A stretch of DNA of 25,749 nt from Acidimicrobiia bacterium. GTDB taxonomy: Bacteria > Actinomycetota > Acidimicrobiia > Acidimicrobiales > Acidimicrobilacustridaceae. Position numbers and translations under genes: made by a program. The notes under the pieces are model-generated. The model was given only the letters and a program-made list of their open reading frames with translations, was not told where the DNA came from and ran no database searches. The DNA is taken from NCBI GenBank assembly GCA_018882825.1, contig VERC01000002.1, positions 1-25,749 of the forward strand. The letters run 5' to 3'. Below are positions 1 through 8,446 of this stretch, piece by piece (within the stretch, counting starts at the first letter, position 1; every line of letters starts with the position of its first letter).

Positions 1-20
1 CTTCCCCGCCTGGACGCTCC

Positions 21-653
21 GTGACGGCGGTGGCCTTCGTGGTCCTGTCGTTGACGGCGGTGTGTGCCGTCGTCGACTGGATCGCCGTCTCCGCCGGCCA
101 GCGGGTGGTGGAGTACGTGTGCAAGCCGCTGGTCATGGTCGGGCTGGTGATCGCTGCGTTCCAGCTCGATCCGTCATCGGATCTGGCCCGCGTCCTGCTC
201 GTGTGTGGACTGCTGCTGTCCATGCTCGGCGACGTGTGCCTCATGCTGCCGGCCGACGCCTTCGTGCCCGGTCTGATGGCGTTCCTCGGCGCGCACCTCT
301 TCTACATCGCGGCCATGGTGGTGCTCGGCCTCGACGTGGGTGCGGTGGCGTTCGGACTCGTGCTGGCGACGATCGTCGGGGTCATGGTGGCCCGGAGGAT
401 CGTGTCCGGGGCGAGGGCGGCCGATCCTGCCCTCGGTCCGCCGGTCACCCTGTACGTCGTCGTCCTGTCGCTGATGGCCGCCGTCGCCGTCGGCACCGGT
501 CGGCCGGCGGCGATCGTCGGTGGGATCGCCTTCGTGGCCAGTGACTCGGTGCTCGGTTGGACGCGGTTCGTGTCCGACATCCGGCAGGGACGGTTGGTGG
601 TGATGGTCACCTATCACGTGGCGCAGTTCGGCCTCCTGCTCGCCCTCGTCTGA
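21..653 (+). CDS. YhhN family membrane protein (lysoplasmalogenase-like)
   Basis: A 210-residue, very hydrophobic protein with about seven or eight predicted membrane segments. It carries the conserved YhhN/TMEM86 features: an N-terminal helix followed by a lysine-proline (CKPL) near residue 35, an LGDVCLM segment near residue 70, and a GxxxFxxSDxxL segment (GGIAFVASDSVL) near residue 170. Family members hydrolyse the vinyl-ether bond of lysoplasmalogens in the membrane, although many bacterial members are untested. The length is normal for the family. The GTG at 21 places the first membrane helix right at the N-terminus, but the frame is open to the window edge, so a start further upstream cannot be excluded. 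Sixty bases separate it from the next gene, which has its own promoter. The family call is firm; the exact substrate is inference. Confidence 0.85.
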   Translation: MTAVAFVVLSLTAVCAVVDWIAVSAGQRVVEYVCKPLVMVGLVIAAFQLDPSSDLARVLLVCGLLLSMLGDVCLMLPADAFVPGLMAFLGAHLFYIAAMVVLGLDVGAVAFGLVLATIVGVMVARRIVSGARAADPALGPPVTLYVVVLSLMAAVAVGTGRPAAIVGGIAFVASDSVLGWTRFVSDIRQGRLVVMVTYHVAQFGLLLALV

Positions 654-701
654 GCCTCGTTCCCGAGTCGCATCGTCGATCGCATCGTCGGCGACCCGCC
701 G

Positions 702-707
702 TAGCCT
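702..707 (+). promoter_or_regulatory. -10 element TAGCCT for the FMN/Fe-S protein gene; leaderless start
   Basis: TAGCCT lies 6 nt before the ATG at 714, so transcription should begin at or next to the start codon. There is no Shine-Dalgarno sequence in this space. No convincing -35 box is seen 16-18 bp upstream. The same hexamer and a similar spacing occur before several other genes in the window. Confidence 0.65.
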
Positions 708-713
708 GCGATC

Positions 714-2267
714 ATGGCCTGGTTGATCGTCATCGGCGTCATCGTGGTGGCCCTCGTGGCCGTCGCCGTGCACGATCTCGTGCAACGCCGGCACGCCATC
801 CTGCGCAACTTCCCCGTGATCGGACACCTGCGGTTCCTGTTGGAGGCGGTCGGGCCGGAGTTGCGTCAGTACATCGTCACCGACAACGACTCGGAGCGTC
901 CGTTCAGTCGTGACGATCGTCGGTGGGTGTACGCCAACTCGAAGTTGGAGAACCCCTACTTCGGTTTCGGTACCGACAACGACCTCGATCGCGTCGACGA
1001 CTACGTCATCTTCAAGCAGGTGACATTCCCGTTCGCCCCGGCGACACCGCCGCCCGAGCATCCCGATCCGGCCCGGCCCCTCGAGTCGCTCAAGGTGCTC
1101 GGCGGTCCCCGTCGTCGAGCCCGCGCGTTCCGCCCGTCGTCGATCGTCAACGTGTCAGGCATGAGTTTCGGTTCGCTCAGTGGCGCGGCGGTGGAGGCGC
1201 TGAACAAGGGTTGCGCGATCGCCGGCGCGTTGCAGGCCACCGGCGAGGGCGGCATCTCGGTGCACCATCGCCAGGGCGGCGATCTCGTGTGGCAGATCGG
1301 CACGGGGTACTTCGGTTGTCGCGACGAGCACGGGCGATTCGATCTGGCCCGTCTGGTGGACGCGGCAGCCGAGGCGCCCGTGCGGGCCATCGAGATCAAG
1401 TTGAGTCAGGGGGCCAAGCCCGGTCTCGGCGGGTTGCTACCGGCCCGGAAGGTGACCCCGGCGATCGCCGCGGCCCGAGGTGTGCCGGTGGGCATCGACT
1501 GTCACAGTCCGGCGGGACACAGTGCCTTCGGCGATGTCGACGGGATGCTCGAGTTCATCGAGACGATCGCGGCCGCGACCGGTCTTCCGGTGGGGATCAA
1601 GTCGGCGGTGGGTGACGAGAGGTTCTGGACCGACCTCGTCGACCGAATGGCGGCCACCGGCACCGGTCCCGACTTCGTCACCATCGACGGCGGAGAGGGG
1701 GGAACCGGCGCCGCCCCGTTGGCCTTCGCCGATCACGTGGCCCTGCCCTTCCGTTGGGGATTCGCCCGTGTGTACCGCACCTTCGCCGAGCGCGACATGA
1801 CCGATCAGGTCACCTTCATCGGCTCCGGGAAGTTGGGACTACCCGAGCGGGGTCTCACCGCACTGGCGCTCGGGTGCGACATGCTCAACGTGGGCCGCAC
1901 CGCGCTGTTCTCCATCGGCTGCATCCAGGCGCAGCGTTGTCACACCGATCGCTGCCCGACGGGTGTGGCCACCCAGAACCCGCGGCTCGAACGGGGCCTC
2001 GATGTCGGACTCAAGTCGCAGCGGTGTGCCAACTACCTGGCGGCGATGCGCTTCGAACTCGTGCGCCTGGCGCACGCCATGGGTGTCGAGCATCCGTCGC
2101 TGGTGACCGCCGAGTCCATCGAGATCCTCGAGGACGGGTGGCGTGCCCGTCCCCTGGCCGAGGTCGTCGGGTACCACTCCGGATGGGGCGTCCCGTCCTC
2201 GACGGTCATCGCCGCGTGGCGGGCCGACACCGAGGGCGCCACCGGTCGGTCGGGCGGGCTTCGCTAG
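714..2267 (+). CDS. FMN-binding glutamate synthase family protein, membrane-anchored
   Basis: A 517-residue protein with one N-terminal membrane helix (residues 1-20), then a central region matching the FMN/Fe-S synthase domain of the large subunit of glutamate synthase. Visible landmarks are the SGMSFGSLSG segment, the GAKPGLGG segment, the TIDGGEGGTGAAP FMN-phosphate loop, and the 3Fe-4S cysteine cluster C403, C409 and C414 in GCIQAQRCHTDRCPTGVAT. It lacks the glutaminase and GltB C-terminal domains, so it is a stand-alone synthase-type domain. True glutamate synthesis is unproven, because such stand-alone proteins are often annotated only as FMN-binding glutamate synthase family. The leaderless ATG at 714 is supported by TAGCCT 6 nt upstream. 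Its stop codon TAG also forms part of the next gene's -10 box. Confidence 0.9.
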   Translation: MAWLIVIGVIVVALVAVAVHDLVQRRHAILRNFPVIGHLRFLLEAVGPELRQYIVTDNDSERPFSRDDRRWVYANSKLENPYFGFGTDNDLDRVDDYVIFKQVTFPFAPATPPPEHPDPARPLESLKVLGGPRRRARAFRPSSIVNVSGMSFGSLSGAAVEALNKGCAIAGALQATGEGGISVHHRQGGDLVWQIGTGYFGCRDEHGRFDLARLVDAAAEAPVRAIEIKLSQGAKPGLGGLLPARKVTPAIAAARGVPVGIDCHSPAGHSAFGDVDGMLEFIETIAAATGLPVGIKSAVGDERFWTDLVDRMAATGTGPDFVTIDGGEGGTGAAPLAFADHVALPFRWGFARVYRTFAERDMTDQVTFIGSGKLGLPERGLTALALGCDMLNVGRTALFSIGCIQAQRCHTDRCPTGVATQNPRLERGLDVGLKSQRCANYLAAMRFELVRLAHAMGVEHPSLVTAESIEILEDGWRARPLAEVVGYHSGWGVPSSTVIAAWRADTEGATGRSGGLR

Positions 2268-2270
2268 CCT
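2265..2270 (+). promoter_or_regulatory. -10 element TAGCCT overlapping the upstream stop codon
   Basis: The first three bases are the TAG stop of the preceding gene, and the hexamer ends 6 nt before the GTG start at 2277. The position fits a leaderless transcript of the mannosyltransferase gene. No Shine-Dalgarno sequence lies in the 9-nt gap between the genes. Confidence 0.6.
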
Positions 2271-2276
2271 TCCGCA

Positions 2277-3935
2277 GTGCCCACTGCGCTCGACCGCGTC
2301 CGCGAACTGGTCGCATCGTCCCCCGAGCTGCGCGTCGCCGGTGATCGTCTCCGGGAGTTCCTGCGTGGCCCCTCCGACGAGGAACTCCGACAGCAGCGCG
2401 ACGCGTCGCACTGGCAACCGCCCCACACCCGCACCCCGGCGTGGATGCGCACGACGCTCACCGTCATCTCGGGTCTGGTCGGGGCCACGATCATCGCCGC
2501 CTCGGCCCCGGTCTGGCGACTGGCCGTTCCCGCCTGGCGATTGACCCTTCCCGGCATTCCCCACCCCGGAACCGCCTCGCAGTCCACCTTGCTGTTCCTC
2601 GTCGGACTGGTGGCGGTTGCCGCCGGATGGTTGGGACTGGTCCATCTGGCCAGTCGGGTGCGCGAGCCGCGTCGGGCCGTGGCCGTGGTGGCCATCATCA
2701 TCGCCGCGTGGGCGATCCCGGTCTCGCTCGGTCCACCGCTGCTGTCCAACGACGTCTACAGCTACGTGGCCCAGGGGGAGATGGCCAGTCGAGGGCTCGA
2801 TCCGGGTCAGACGGGGCCGGTGGAACTCGGTCGGAACGACTTCACCACGGGTGCCGACCCCTACTGGCGGGCGGCCCCTGCACCCTACGGCCCGGTGGCC
2901 GTGTTCCTGGCCCGCTCGGCCGTCCAGCTCGGCGAGCACGATCCGGCGGCGGCCATCGACATCTATCGGGTGTTCGTCCTCCTCGGTGTCGCCGCCGCCG
3001 GGGCCGGTGTCGGGCTCATCGCCCGACGCAACGGACTCTCGGCCGCCGTGGCCATCGCCATCGGCATCGGCAATCCCGTGGTGATCATCCACGTCATCGG
3101 TGGAGCGCACAACGACGCCATCATGTTCGGACTGTTGGCCCTCGGACTGGCGCTGGCGCAGCGCGGTCTGCGCCGCACCGGCGTCGCGCTGTTGATCGCG
3201 GCCACGGCGGTGAAGCTCCCGGCCGTGGTGGCGCTCGTGTACCTCGGGTGGTGCTGGCGCGGTGAGCAGGCCACGTGGCGCGAGCGACTCCGCACCACCG
3301 CGGTGCTGTTGGCGGTGACGGTGGCGGCGATCATCGTGGGCATGGTGGCGATCGGTCAGGGCCCGAGTTGGCTCACCGCACTGCGCAGTACCGGGAAGGT
3401 CAACGACACCTACTCACCCACGACCAAGCTCGGGTTCTCGATCGCCGAGATCCTCAACGGCATCGGGTTCTCCGTCGATGGCCAGATCCTCTCCTCGGGT
3501 GTGCGCGCCCTCGGTCTGGCGGCCACGGCGGTGGTCGCCCTCGTCATGCTGCTGCGCAGCCCGCGCGTCGGGTACATCAAGGCCACCGGTGTGGTGCTGG
3601 TCGCCTATGTCCTGCTCGGTCCCGTCATCTGGCCCTGGTACCTGCCGGCGGGATTCGCCCTCCTCGCCGCCTGCGGACTCGGTCGTTACCGACCCTCGTA
3701 CCTCGTCGTGTGCATCGCCGTGAGTTGGTTCGTGTGGCCGACGTCGGTCGTCTCGATGGAGGGTCTGGGCGGCGGGTATCAGCACCTGCGCGGGCTCGGT
3801 GTCGTCACGTTGGTGGCCGCCCTCGCCTGGGGCGCGCAGCGCTTCACCGGACGCTGGGAGCGGCGGTTCCACGGCATGACCGATGCCGAGCGCGAGGTGG
3901 CCCACGCGGAACGACGCGAGGTGGGCGTCGGCTGA
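2277..3935 (+). CDS. MptB-like polyprenol-phosphomannose-dependent alpha-1,6-mannosyltransferase (GT-C)
   Basis: A 552-residue multi-span membrane protein with about a dozen hydrophobic segments. The N-terminal 50 residues are soluble and charged. The first large loop after two or three helices carries an acidic motif (SNDVYSYVAQGE, near residue 160) and a DPYWRAAPAPYGPV segment, typical of the MptA/MptB group of GT-C enzymes. In mycobacteria and corynebacteria these build the alpha-1,6-mannan core of lipomannan, using decaprenyl-phosphomannose on the outer face of the membrane. Which glycan is made here is inference. The GTG start at 2277 is chosen because the -10 box ends 6 nt before it and no other start fits the spacing. 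The gene ends 7 bp from the oppositely oriented aminopeptidase gene. Confidence 0.78.
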   Translation: MPTALDRVRELVASSPELRVAGDRLREFLRGPSDEELRQQRDASHWQPPHTRTPAWMRTTLTVISGLVGATIIAASAPVWRLAVPAWRLTLPGIPHPGTASQSTLLFLVGLVAVAAGWLGLVHLASRVREPRRAVAVVAIIIAAWAIPVSLGPPLLSNDVYSYVAQGEMASRGLDPGQTGPVELGRNDFTTGADPYWRAAPAPYGPVAVFLARSAVQLGEHDPAAAIDIYRVFVLLGVAAAGAGVGLIARRNGLSAAVAIAIGIGNPVVIIHVIGGAHNDAIMFGLLALGLALAQRGLRRTGVALLIAATAVKLPAVVALVYLGWCWRGEQATWRERLRTTAVLLAVTVAAIIVGMVAIGQGPSWLTALRSTGKVNDTYSPTTKLGFSIAEILNGIGFSVDGQILSSGVRALGLAATAVVALVMLLRSPRVGYIKATGVVLVAYVLLGPVIWPWYLPAGFALLAACGLGRYRPSYLVVCIAVSWFVWPTSVVSMEGLGGGYQHLRGLGVVTLVAALAWGAQRFTGRWERRFHGMTDAEREVAHAERREVGVG

Positions 3936-3942
3936 TCGTGGG

Positions 3943-6561
3943 TCAGTGCTCGCGCCGCAGATGGTGGGCGAACCGGTGGGTCTCGCGGGCGCGCAGCGCC
4001 ATGGTCACGTCGAGATGCTCGAGGTGCTGGGCCAGGATCCTCTCGCCCTGTGGAACCGCATGATCGGTGAAGAATCCCTTCACCGCCGCCGCGGTCACCG
4101 GATCACCGAGCGTGCGCACGCCGGCCAGCATCCGGGCGATGGAGTTGGAGGGGAGGCGTTGGTTGATCGTCTCCCAGTTCTCGGCCACGAACGACCACAC
4201 CATCGGTCCGAGATCACGGTTCGAAAGGGCTCGACGCAACAGCAGGGGAGCGTCCTGGGTGCGCACGGCGTCGGTGAGTGACATGTCGAGCAGTCGGCGC
4301 ATCGCCGTCGGGTCGCGGAAATCGGCGAGAGCACCCAGCCAGCGGATCGACTCCTGCGGGGTGGTGGCGGCGCGCATGCGACCGACGAAGTCGTCGAAGT
4401 CGGACTCGGTCCCGCAGTGGGCGACCACGACCGCCGCCGCGGCCACCAGCGAAGGATCGGGGTGCAGGTCGTCGATCAGCAGCAGGGCCCGCGACCGGGC
4501 CTGGAGGTCGGCGTCGTCCCCCACGACCCCGAGTGCCTGGAGCAGGACGCCGCGCAGCGCCGACGCTCGATCGGATTCACCGGCGACCGGATCATCTCCG
4601 AGTCGTTCGTAGGCCGGGGTGAGCAGCGCCCGTGCCCGCGTGTGCAGCACCTCGCGGGCCTCGCCGTCGACGAGACGGTCGAGCTCACCGAGTCCGGCGA
4701 CGATGCGTTGCCACACCGACAGGTCGGACTCGTCGACGAACGCTTCGACCAGCGCCAGGAAGTCGTGCGCCTCGTGCACCCCGGCCAGTACCCATGCCCA
4801 GTCGTCGTCGACGAGGCCGTAACGCTCGATCGGCGACAGGTCACGTTGGGCATGGGCGACGAGCGCGGCGCGCAGTTCGGGGGCGTAGCGGACTCGGTGG
4901 AACCCCACACCCTCGGTGTTGCCCATGATCCACTCGGTCGGCTCGAGGAGTGTGATGTCCATCGTGTCGGTCTCGAGCAGGACCTTCTCGAGACCGATCA
5001 CCCCGTCGGTGGCGCTGCGTTGGGTGAAGATGACGGGGATCGACCACGCGGTGACGGTGTCGTCCGCCGGTGTCGGAGCGTTGCCGGGGGAGCCGGCGTA
5101 GCCGAAGCGGTGCTGGCCGATCCGCAGGGTGCCCCCGTCATCGACGAGATCGACCGAGATGGCCGGGAATCCGGCCTGGAAGATCCACGAGTCCATGATC
5201 CGACGCACGGGTTCGCCCGTGGCGGTCTCGATGGCGTCCCACAGGTCGGTCGTCTCGGTGCACCCGAACTCGTGGGTCGAGAGATAGTGGCGGATCCCGG
5301 CGCGGAACTCGTCGGGACCGAGGTACTGCTCGAGCATGCGAACGACCGCCGCCCCCTTCTCGTAGGTGAGGATGTCGAACATCCCCTCGGCGTCGGCCGG
5401 TGACACCACCGGGTACTCGATGGGACGGGAGCTCCTGAGTGCATCGGTGTCGAACGCCGCCGTGCGAGCCAGGCCGAACGAGGTCCATCGGTCCCATTCG
5501 GGCCGGAACGCGTCGGTGGCCATCATCTCCATGAAGGTGGCGAAGGCCTCGTTGAGCCAGATGCCGTTCCACCACTTCATGGTCACGAGATCGCCGAACC
5601 ACATGTGGGCCAGTTCATGGGCGATGACATCGGTGACGTTCTGCAGTTCCGCCTGGGTGGTGGTGGCCGGATCCACCAGCAGGAGCACCTCGCGGAAGAT
5701 CACGCACCCGAGGTTCTCCATCGCCCCGAAGGCGAAGTCGGGCACGGCAACCAGGTCGAGCTTGTCCCCCGGATAGGCGATGCCGTAGTAGTCGCTGAAG
5801 TAGCGCAGGCAGAACTCCGCGGTCTCCAACGCATGGTCGGTGAGATGGCCCTTGCCCGGTGTGTGCACGACTCGGACGTCGACACCGTCCACGTCGATCG
5901 GCGGGGTGATCTCCAGGGGACCCACGACGAAGGCGACGAGGTAGGTCGACATCGGCACGGTCTCGGCGAACCGCACGAGGTGCCTGTGCGGACGACCTTC
6001 GACCGGTGTGCGCGACACCTCGGCGGCGTTGGCCACTGCCTGATGATCGGCGTCGACCACCAGGGAGACGACGAAGGTCGCCTTGAGCGCCGGTTCGTCC
6101 CAGCACGGGAAGGCACGGCGCGCGTCGGTGGCCTCGAACTGCGTGGTGGCCAGTGATCGTTCGATCCCGTCGGCATCGGTGAACGTCGATCGGTAGAAGC
6201 CGCGCAGCCGCTCGTCGAGGTTCCCGGTGAAGCCGATGCGGATGGTGGCGGATCCGGTGGCGATCGGCCGGGCGAGACCGAACGCCACCCGCTCGGTGTC
6301 GGGGTCGAGGCCCACCTCCACGACGGCGATCGGTCCCGTCGCGTCGTGGAGGTCGGCCGAGACGATGTCGAGACCGAGCGCATTGCACACCACGCGGTCG
6401 GTGGGCCGCACGCACTCGAGCAGGACCTCCACCGTCCCGGCGAAGGTCCCGTCGGCGAGTTCGGGCTCGATCACGAGTTCGTAGCGCAGCGGCCGGAGGT
6501 CGTCGGGTAGGCGGTACCGGGCCGGGTCGGCGGCGGGGGAGTCGGTGTCGGTGTCGGTCAC
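3943..6561 (-). CDS. pepN: M1 family metallopeptidase (aminopeptidase N)
   Basis: An 872-residue zinc aminopeptidase, full length for the family. The N-terminal beta domain is followed by the GAMEN exopeptidase motif (about residues 279-283), then the zinc site HELAH at 315-319 with the third ligand E338 in WLNEAF, and the catalytic tyrosine Y400 in LTYEKGAA. The C-terminal 400 residues are the helical ERAP1-like domain. It should remove single N-terminal residues from peptides in the cytoplasm; no signal peptide is seen. The N-terminus begins with an alternating Thr-Asp stretch encoded by a short tandem repeat. The GTG start at 6561 follows TACGCT by 6 nt, so the mRNA is probably leaderless, and its promoter overlaps that of the divergent kinase gene. 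Confidence 0.95.
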   Translation of the reverse strand: MTDTDTDSPAADPARYRLPDDLRPLRYELVIEPELADGTFAGTVEVLLECVRPTDRVVCNALGLDIVSADLHDATGPIAVVEVGLDPDTERVAFGLARPIATGSATIRIGFTGNLDERLRGFYRSTFTDADGIERSLATTQFEATDARRAFPCWDEPALKATFVVSLVVDADHQAVANAAEVSRTPVEGRPHRHLVRFAETVPMSTYLVAFVVGPLEITPPIDVDGVDVRVVHTPGKGHLTDHALETAEFCLRYFSDYYGIAYPGDKLDLVAVPDFAFGAMENLGCVIFREVLLLVDPATTTQAELQNVTDVIAHELAHMWFGDLVTMKWWNGIWLNEAFATFMEMMATDAFRPEWDRWTSFGLARTAAFDTDALRSSRPIEYPVVSPADAEGMFDILTYEKGAAVVRMLEQYLGPDEFRAGIRHYLSTHEFGCTETTDLWDAIETATGEPVRRIMDSWIFQAGFPAISVDLVDDGGTLRIGQHRFGYAGSPGNAPTPADDTVTAWSIPVIFTQRSATDGVIGLEKVLLETDTMDITLLEPTEWIMGNTEGVGFHRVRYAPELRAALVAHAQRDLSPIERYGLVDDDWAWVLAGVHEAHDFLALVEAFVDESDLSVWQRIVAGLGELDRLVDGEAREVLHTRARALLTPAYERLGDDPVAGESDRASALRGVLLQALGVVGDDADLQARSRALLLIDDLHPDPSLVAAAAVVVAHCGTESDFDDFVGRMRAATTPQESIRWLGALADFRDPTAMRRLLDMSLTDAVRTQDAPLLLRRALSNRDLGPMVWSFVAENWETINQRLPSNSIARMLAGVRTLGDPVTAAAVKGFFTDHAVPQGERILAQHLEHLDVTMALRARETHRFAHHLRREH

Positions 6562-6567
6562 GACGTC

Positions 6568-6577
6568 AGCGTAGGGT
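6568..6577. promoter_or_regulatory. Overlapping divergent -10 elements for pepN (-) and the PfkB kinase gene (+)
   Basis: On the + strand TAGGGT (6572-6577) ends 7 nt before the ATG at 6585. On the - strand TACGCT (6568-6573) ends 6 nt before the GTG at 6561. The two hexamers share the self-complementary TA at 6572-6573. The start codons are only 23 bp apart, so both transcripts are likely leaderless and the two initiation complexes should exclude each other. Confidence 0.62.
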
Positions 6578-6584
6578 CGCGCCG

Positions 6585-7601
6585 ATGAGCACGCTCCGAC
6601 CGTCCCCCGACCGTCCCCTCGATGTGGTGTGCATCGGCAACGCCATCGTCGACGTACTGGCCCAGATCGATGACGACTTCCTCGCCACCCACGACATGGT
6701 CAAGGGTTCGATGCAGCTCGTGGATCCCGAACGGGCACGTCTCATCTACGCAGCGATGCCCCCGGCGGTGGAGATGTCGGGTGGTTCGGCGGCCAACACC
6801 GCAGCCGGACTCGCCTCGCTCGGCCGGTCGGTGGCCTTCATCGGCAAGGTGGCCGACGACGAACTCGGTGAGGTGTTCGCCCATGACATCCGGGCCATCG
6901 GGGTGTCGTTCTCGGGTGTGGCCGCCACCGGCGTGCACGCCGCTCCGGGCACGGCCCGTTGTCTCGTCTGCATCACACCCGACGCCCAACGCACCATGAA
7001 CACGTCGTTGGGCGTCGCCGGGCGTCTCGGGGCCGAGGACGTCGACCTGAGTCTCGTGGCATCGGCCCGGATCGTGTACATCGAGGGCTACCTGTGGGAC
7101 GAACCCGTGGCCAAGGAGTCCTTGCGGGCGGTCATGCGCACGGCCGCCGAGGCGGGCACACCCGTCGCCTTCACCCTGTCGGACGGTTTCTGCGTCGATC
7201 GTCACCGCATCGAGTTCCTCGAACTCATCGAACACCATGTCGATGTGCTCTTCGCCAACGCCGACGAGATCTGCTCGCTCTATCAGGTGGACGACTTCGA
7301 GGAGGCGGCCCGCCTCGTCGCCGGTCATTGCGCCGTCGCCTGTCTCACCCGCAGCGAGGCCGGATCGGTGATCCTCACCGCCGACGGTGATCGTCACGAC
7401 ATCGCGGCGGCGTTCGCTCGACCGGTCGACACCACCGGGGCGGGTGATCTCTACGCCGCCGGATTCCTCGCCGGATGGGTGGCGGACCTGCCCCTCGAGG
7501 AATGCGGTCGCATGGCGTCGATCGTCGCCGCCGAGGCGATCTCGCACGTCGGCGCCCGGCCCCGGGTCGACCTTCGGGAACTGGTGGAGGAGTCGCGATG
7601 A
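6585..7601 (+). CDS. PfkB-family carbohydrate kinase, adenosine kinase-like
   Basis: A 338-residue ribokinase-fold kinase. PfkB signature 1 (GGSAANTAAGLASLG) lies near residues 65-80. Signature 2 is DTTGAGD at 282-288, in which D288 is the expected catalytic base and the GAG forms the anion hole. The opening region, with GNAIVDVLAQIDDDFL and KGSMQLVD, closely resembles the bacterial adenosine kinase group of this family, which phosphorylates adenosine (or a related nucleoside or sugar) using ATP in the cytoplasm. Substrate assignment is by resemblance only. The start is leaderless after TAGGGT. The last codons overlap the next gene in an ATGA junction, so the two are probably co-translated. 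Confidence 0.85.
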   Translation: MSTLRPSPDRPLDVVCIGNAIVDVLAQIDDDFLATHDMVKGSMQLVDPERARLIYAAMPPAVEMSGGSAANTAAGLASLGRSVAFIGKVADDELGEVFAHDIRAIGVSFSGVAATGVHAAPGTARCLVCITPDAQRTMNTSLGVAGRLGAEDVDLSLVASARIVYIEGYLWDEPVAKESLRAVMRTAAEAGTPVAFTLSDGFCVDRHRIEFLELIEHHVDVLFANADEICSLYQVDDFEEAARLVAGHCAVACLTRSEAGSVILTADGDRHDIAAAFARPVDTTGAGDLYAAGFLAGWVADLPLEECGRMASIVAAEAISHVGARPRVDLRELVEESR

Positions 7602-8443
7602 CGTGGCGTTGCTTCGAGGTCGAGCGCGACGGTGCGGTGGCGCACGTGCGGTTGTCGCGTCCCGATGAACTCAACACGATGGTGCGCGAGTTCTGGAACG
7701 AACTTCCGCAGATCGTCCGTGGACTCGACGCCACCGGTGACGTGCGCGCCATCGTGCTGTCGTCCACCGGACGCCACTTCTGTGCGGGCATGGACCTCGC
7801 CGTGTTCTCCGACGGTGACTCGGCGATCGCCGCCGGTGGCGGCGGCGAGATCGGTCGACTCCGCGCCCGCATCCGCCAGAGCGCGCTGATGTTGCAGGAG
7901 TCGTTCACCGCCTTCGAGCGGGCCCGGATGCCGGTGCTCGCTGCGATCCAGGGCGGATGCATCGGGGGAGGGGTGGACATGGTGTGCGCGGCCGACATGC
8001 GCTACGCCACGGCTGATGCCTTCTTCGTGATCCAGGAGATCAACATCGGGATGACGGCCGATGTGGGCACCCTGCAACGGCTGCCGAGACTCATCCCCGA
8101 CGGCGTGGCCCGCGAGCTGGCCTACACGGGACGTCGCATGGGCGCAGCCGAGGCCAAGGACGTGGGGCTGGTGAATCGCGTGTACGAGACGCACGACGAG
8201 ATGCTGCGCGAGGTCACCGAACTGGCCCACGAGATCGCGTCGAAGAGTCCTCTGGCCATCTGGGGCAGCAAGGAGATGCTGCTGTACTCGCGCGATCACA
8301 GCGTGGCCGACGGTCTCGACCGCATCGCCACATGGCAGACCGGCATGTTCCAACCGGCCGACATGCTCGAGTCCTTCACCGCCCGGGCCGAGGGCCGGGA
8401 TCCCGTGTTCCCCGATCTCCTGGCCAACCCCGAGGAGTTCTGA
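7598..8443 (+). CDS. Crotonase-superfamily protein, delta(3,5)-delta(2,4)-dienoyl-CoA isomerase type
   Basis: A 281-residue crotonase-fold protein. The oxyanion-hole segments are HFCAGMDL (about residues 60-67) and GGCIGGGVD (about 119-127). The acidic residues D127, E147 and D155 have exactly the 20- and 8-residue spacing of the catalytic Asp176, Glu196 and Asp204 of mammalian ECH1, and the IGMTADVGTLQRLP segment is also typical of that group. The expected reaction moves a 3,5-diene to a 2,4-diene during oxidation of unsaturated acyl-CoAs. Ordinary enoyl-CoA hydratases have glutamate at the first position, so the aspartate supports an isomerase. The ATG overlaps the kinase stop codon (ATGA). 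A start far upstream in the same open frame would lie inside the kinase gene and is not preferred. Confidence 0.85.
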   Translation: MTWRCFEVERDGAVAHVRLSRPDELNTMVREFWNELPQIVRGLDATGDVRAIVLSSTGRHFCAGMDLAVFSDGDSAIAAGGGGEIGRLRARIRQSALMLQESFTAFERARMPVLAAIQGGCIGGGVDMVCAADMRYATADAFFVIQEINIGMTADVGTLQRLPRLIPDGVARELAYTGRRMGAAEAKDVGLVNRVYETHDEMLREVTELAHEIASKSPLAIWGSKEMLLYSRDHSVADGLDRIATWQTGMFQPADMLESFTARAEGRDPVFPDLLANPEEF

Positions 8444-8446
8444 CCC

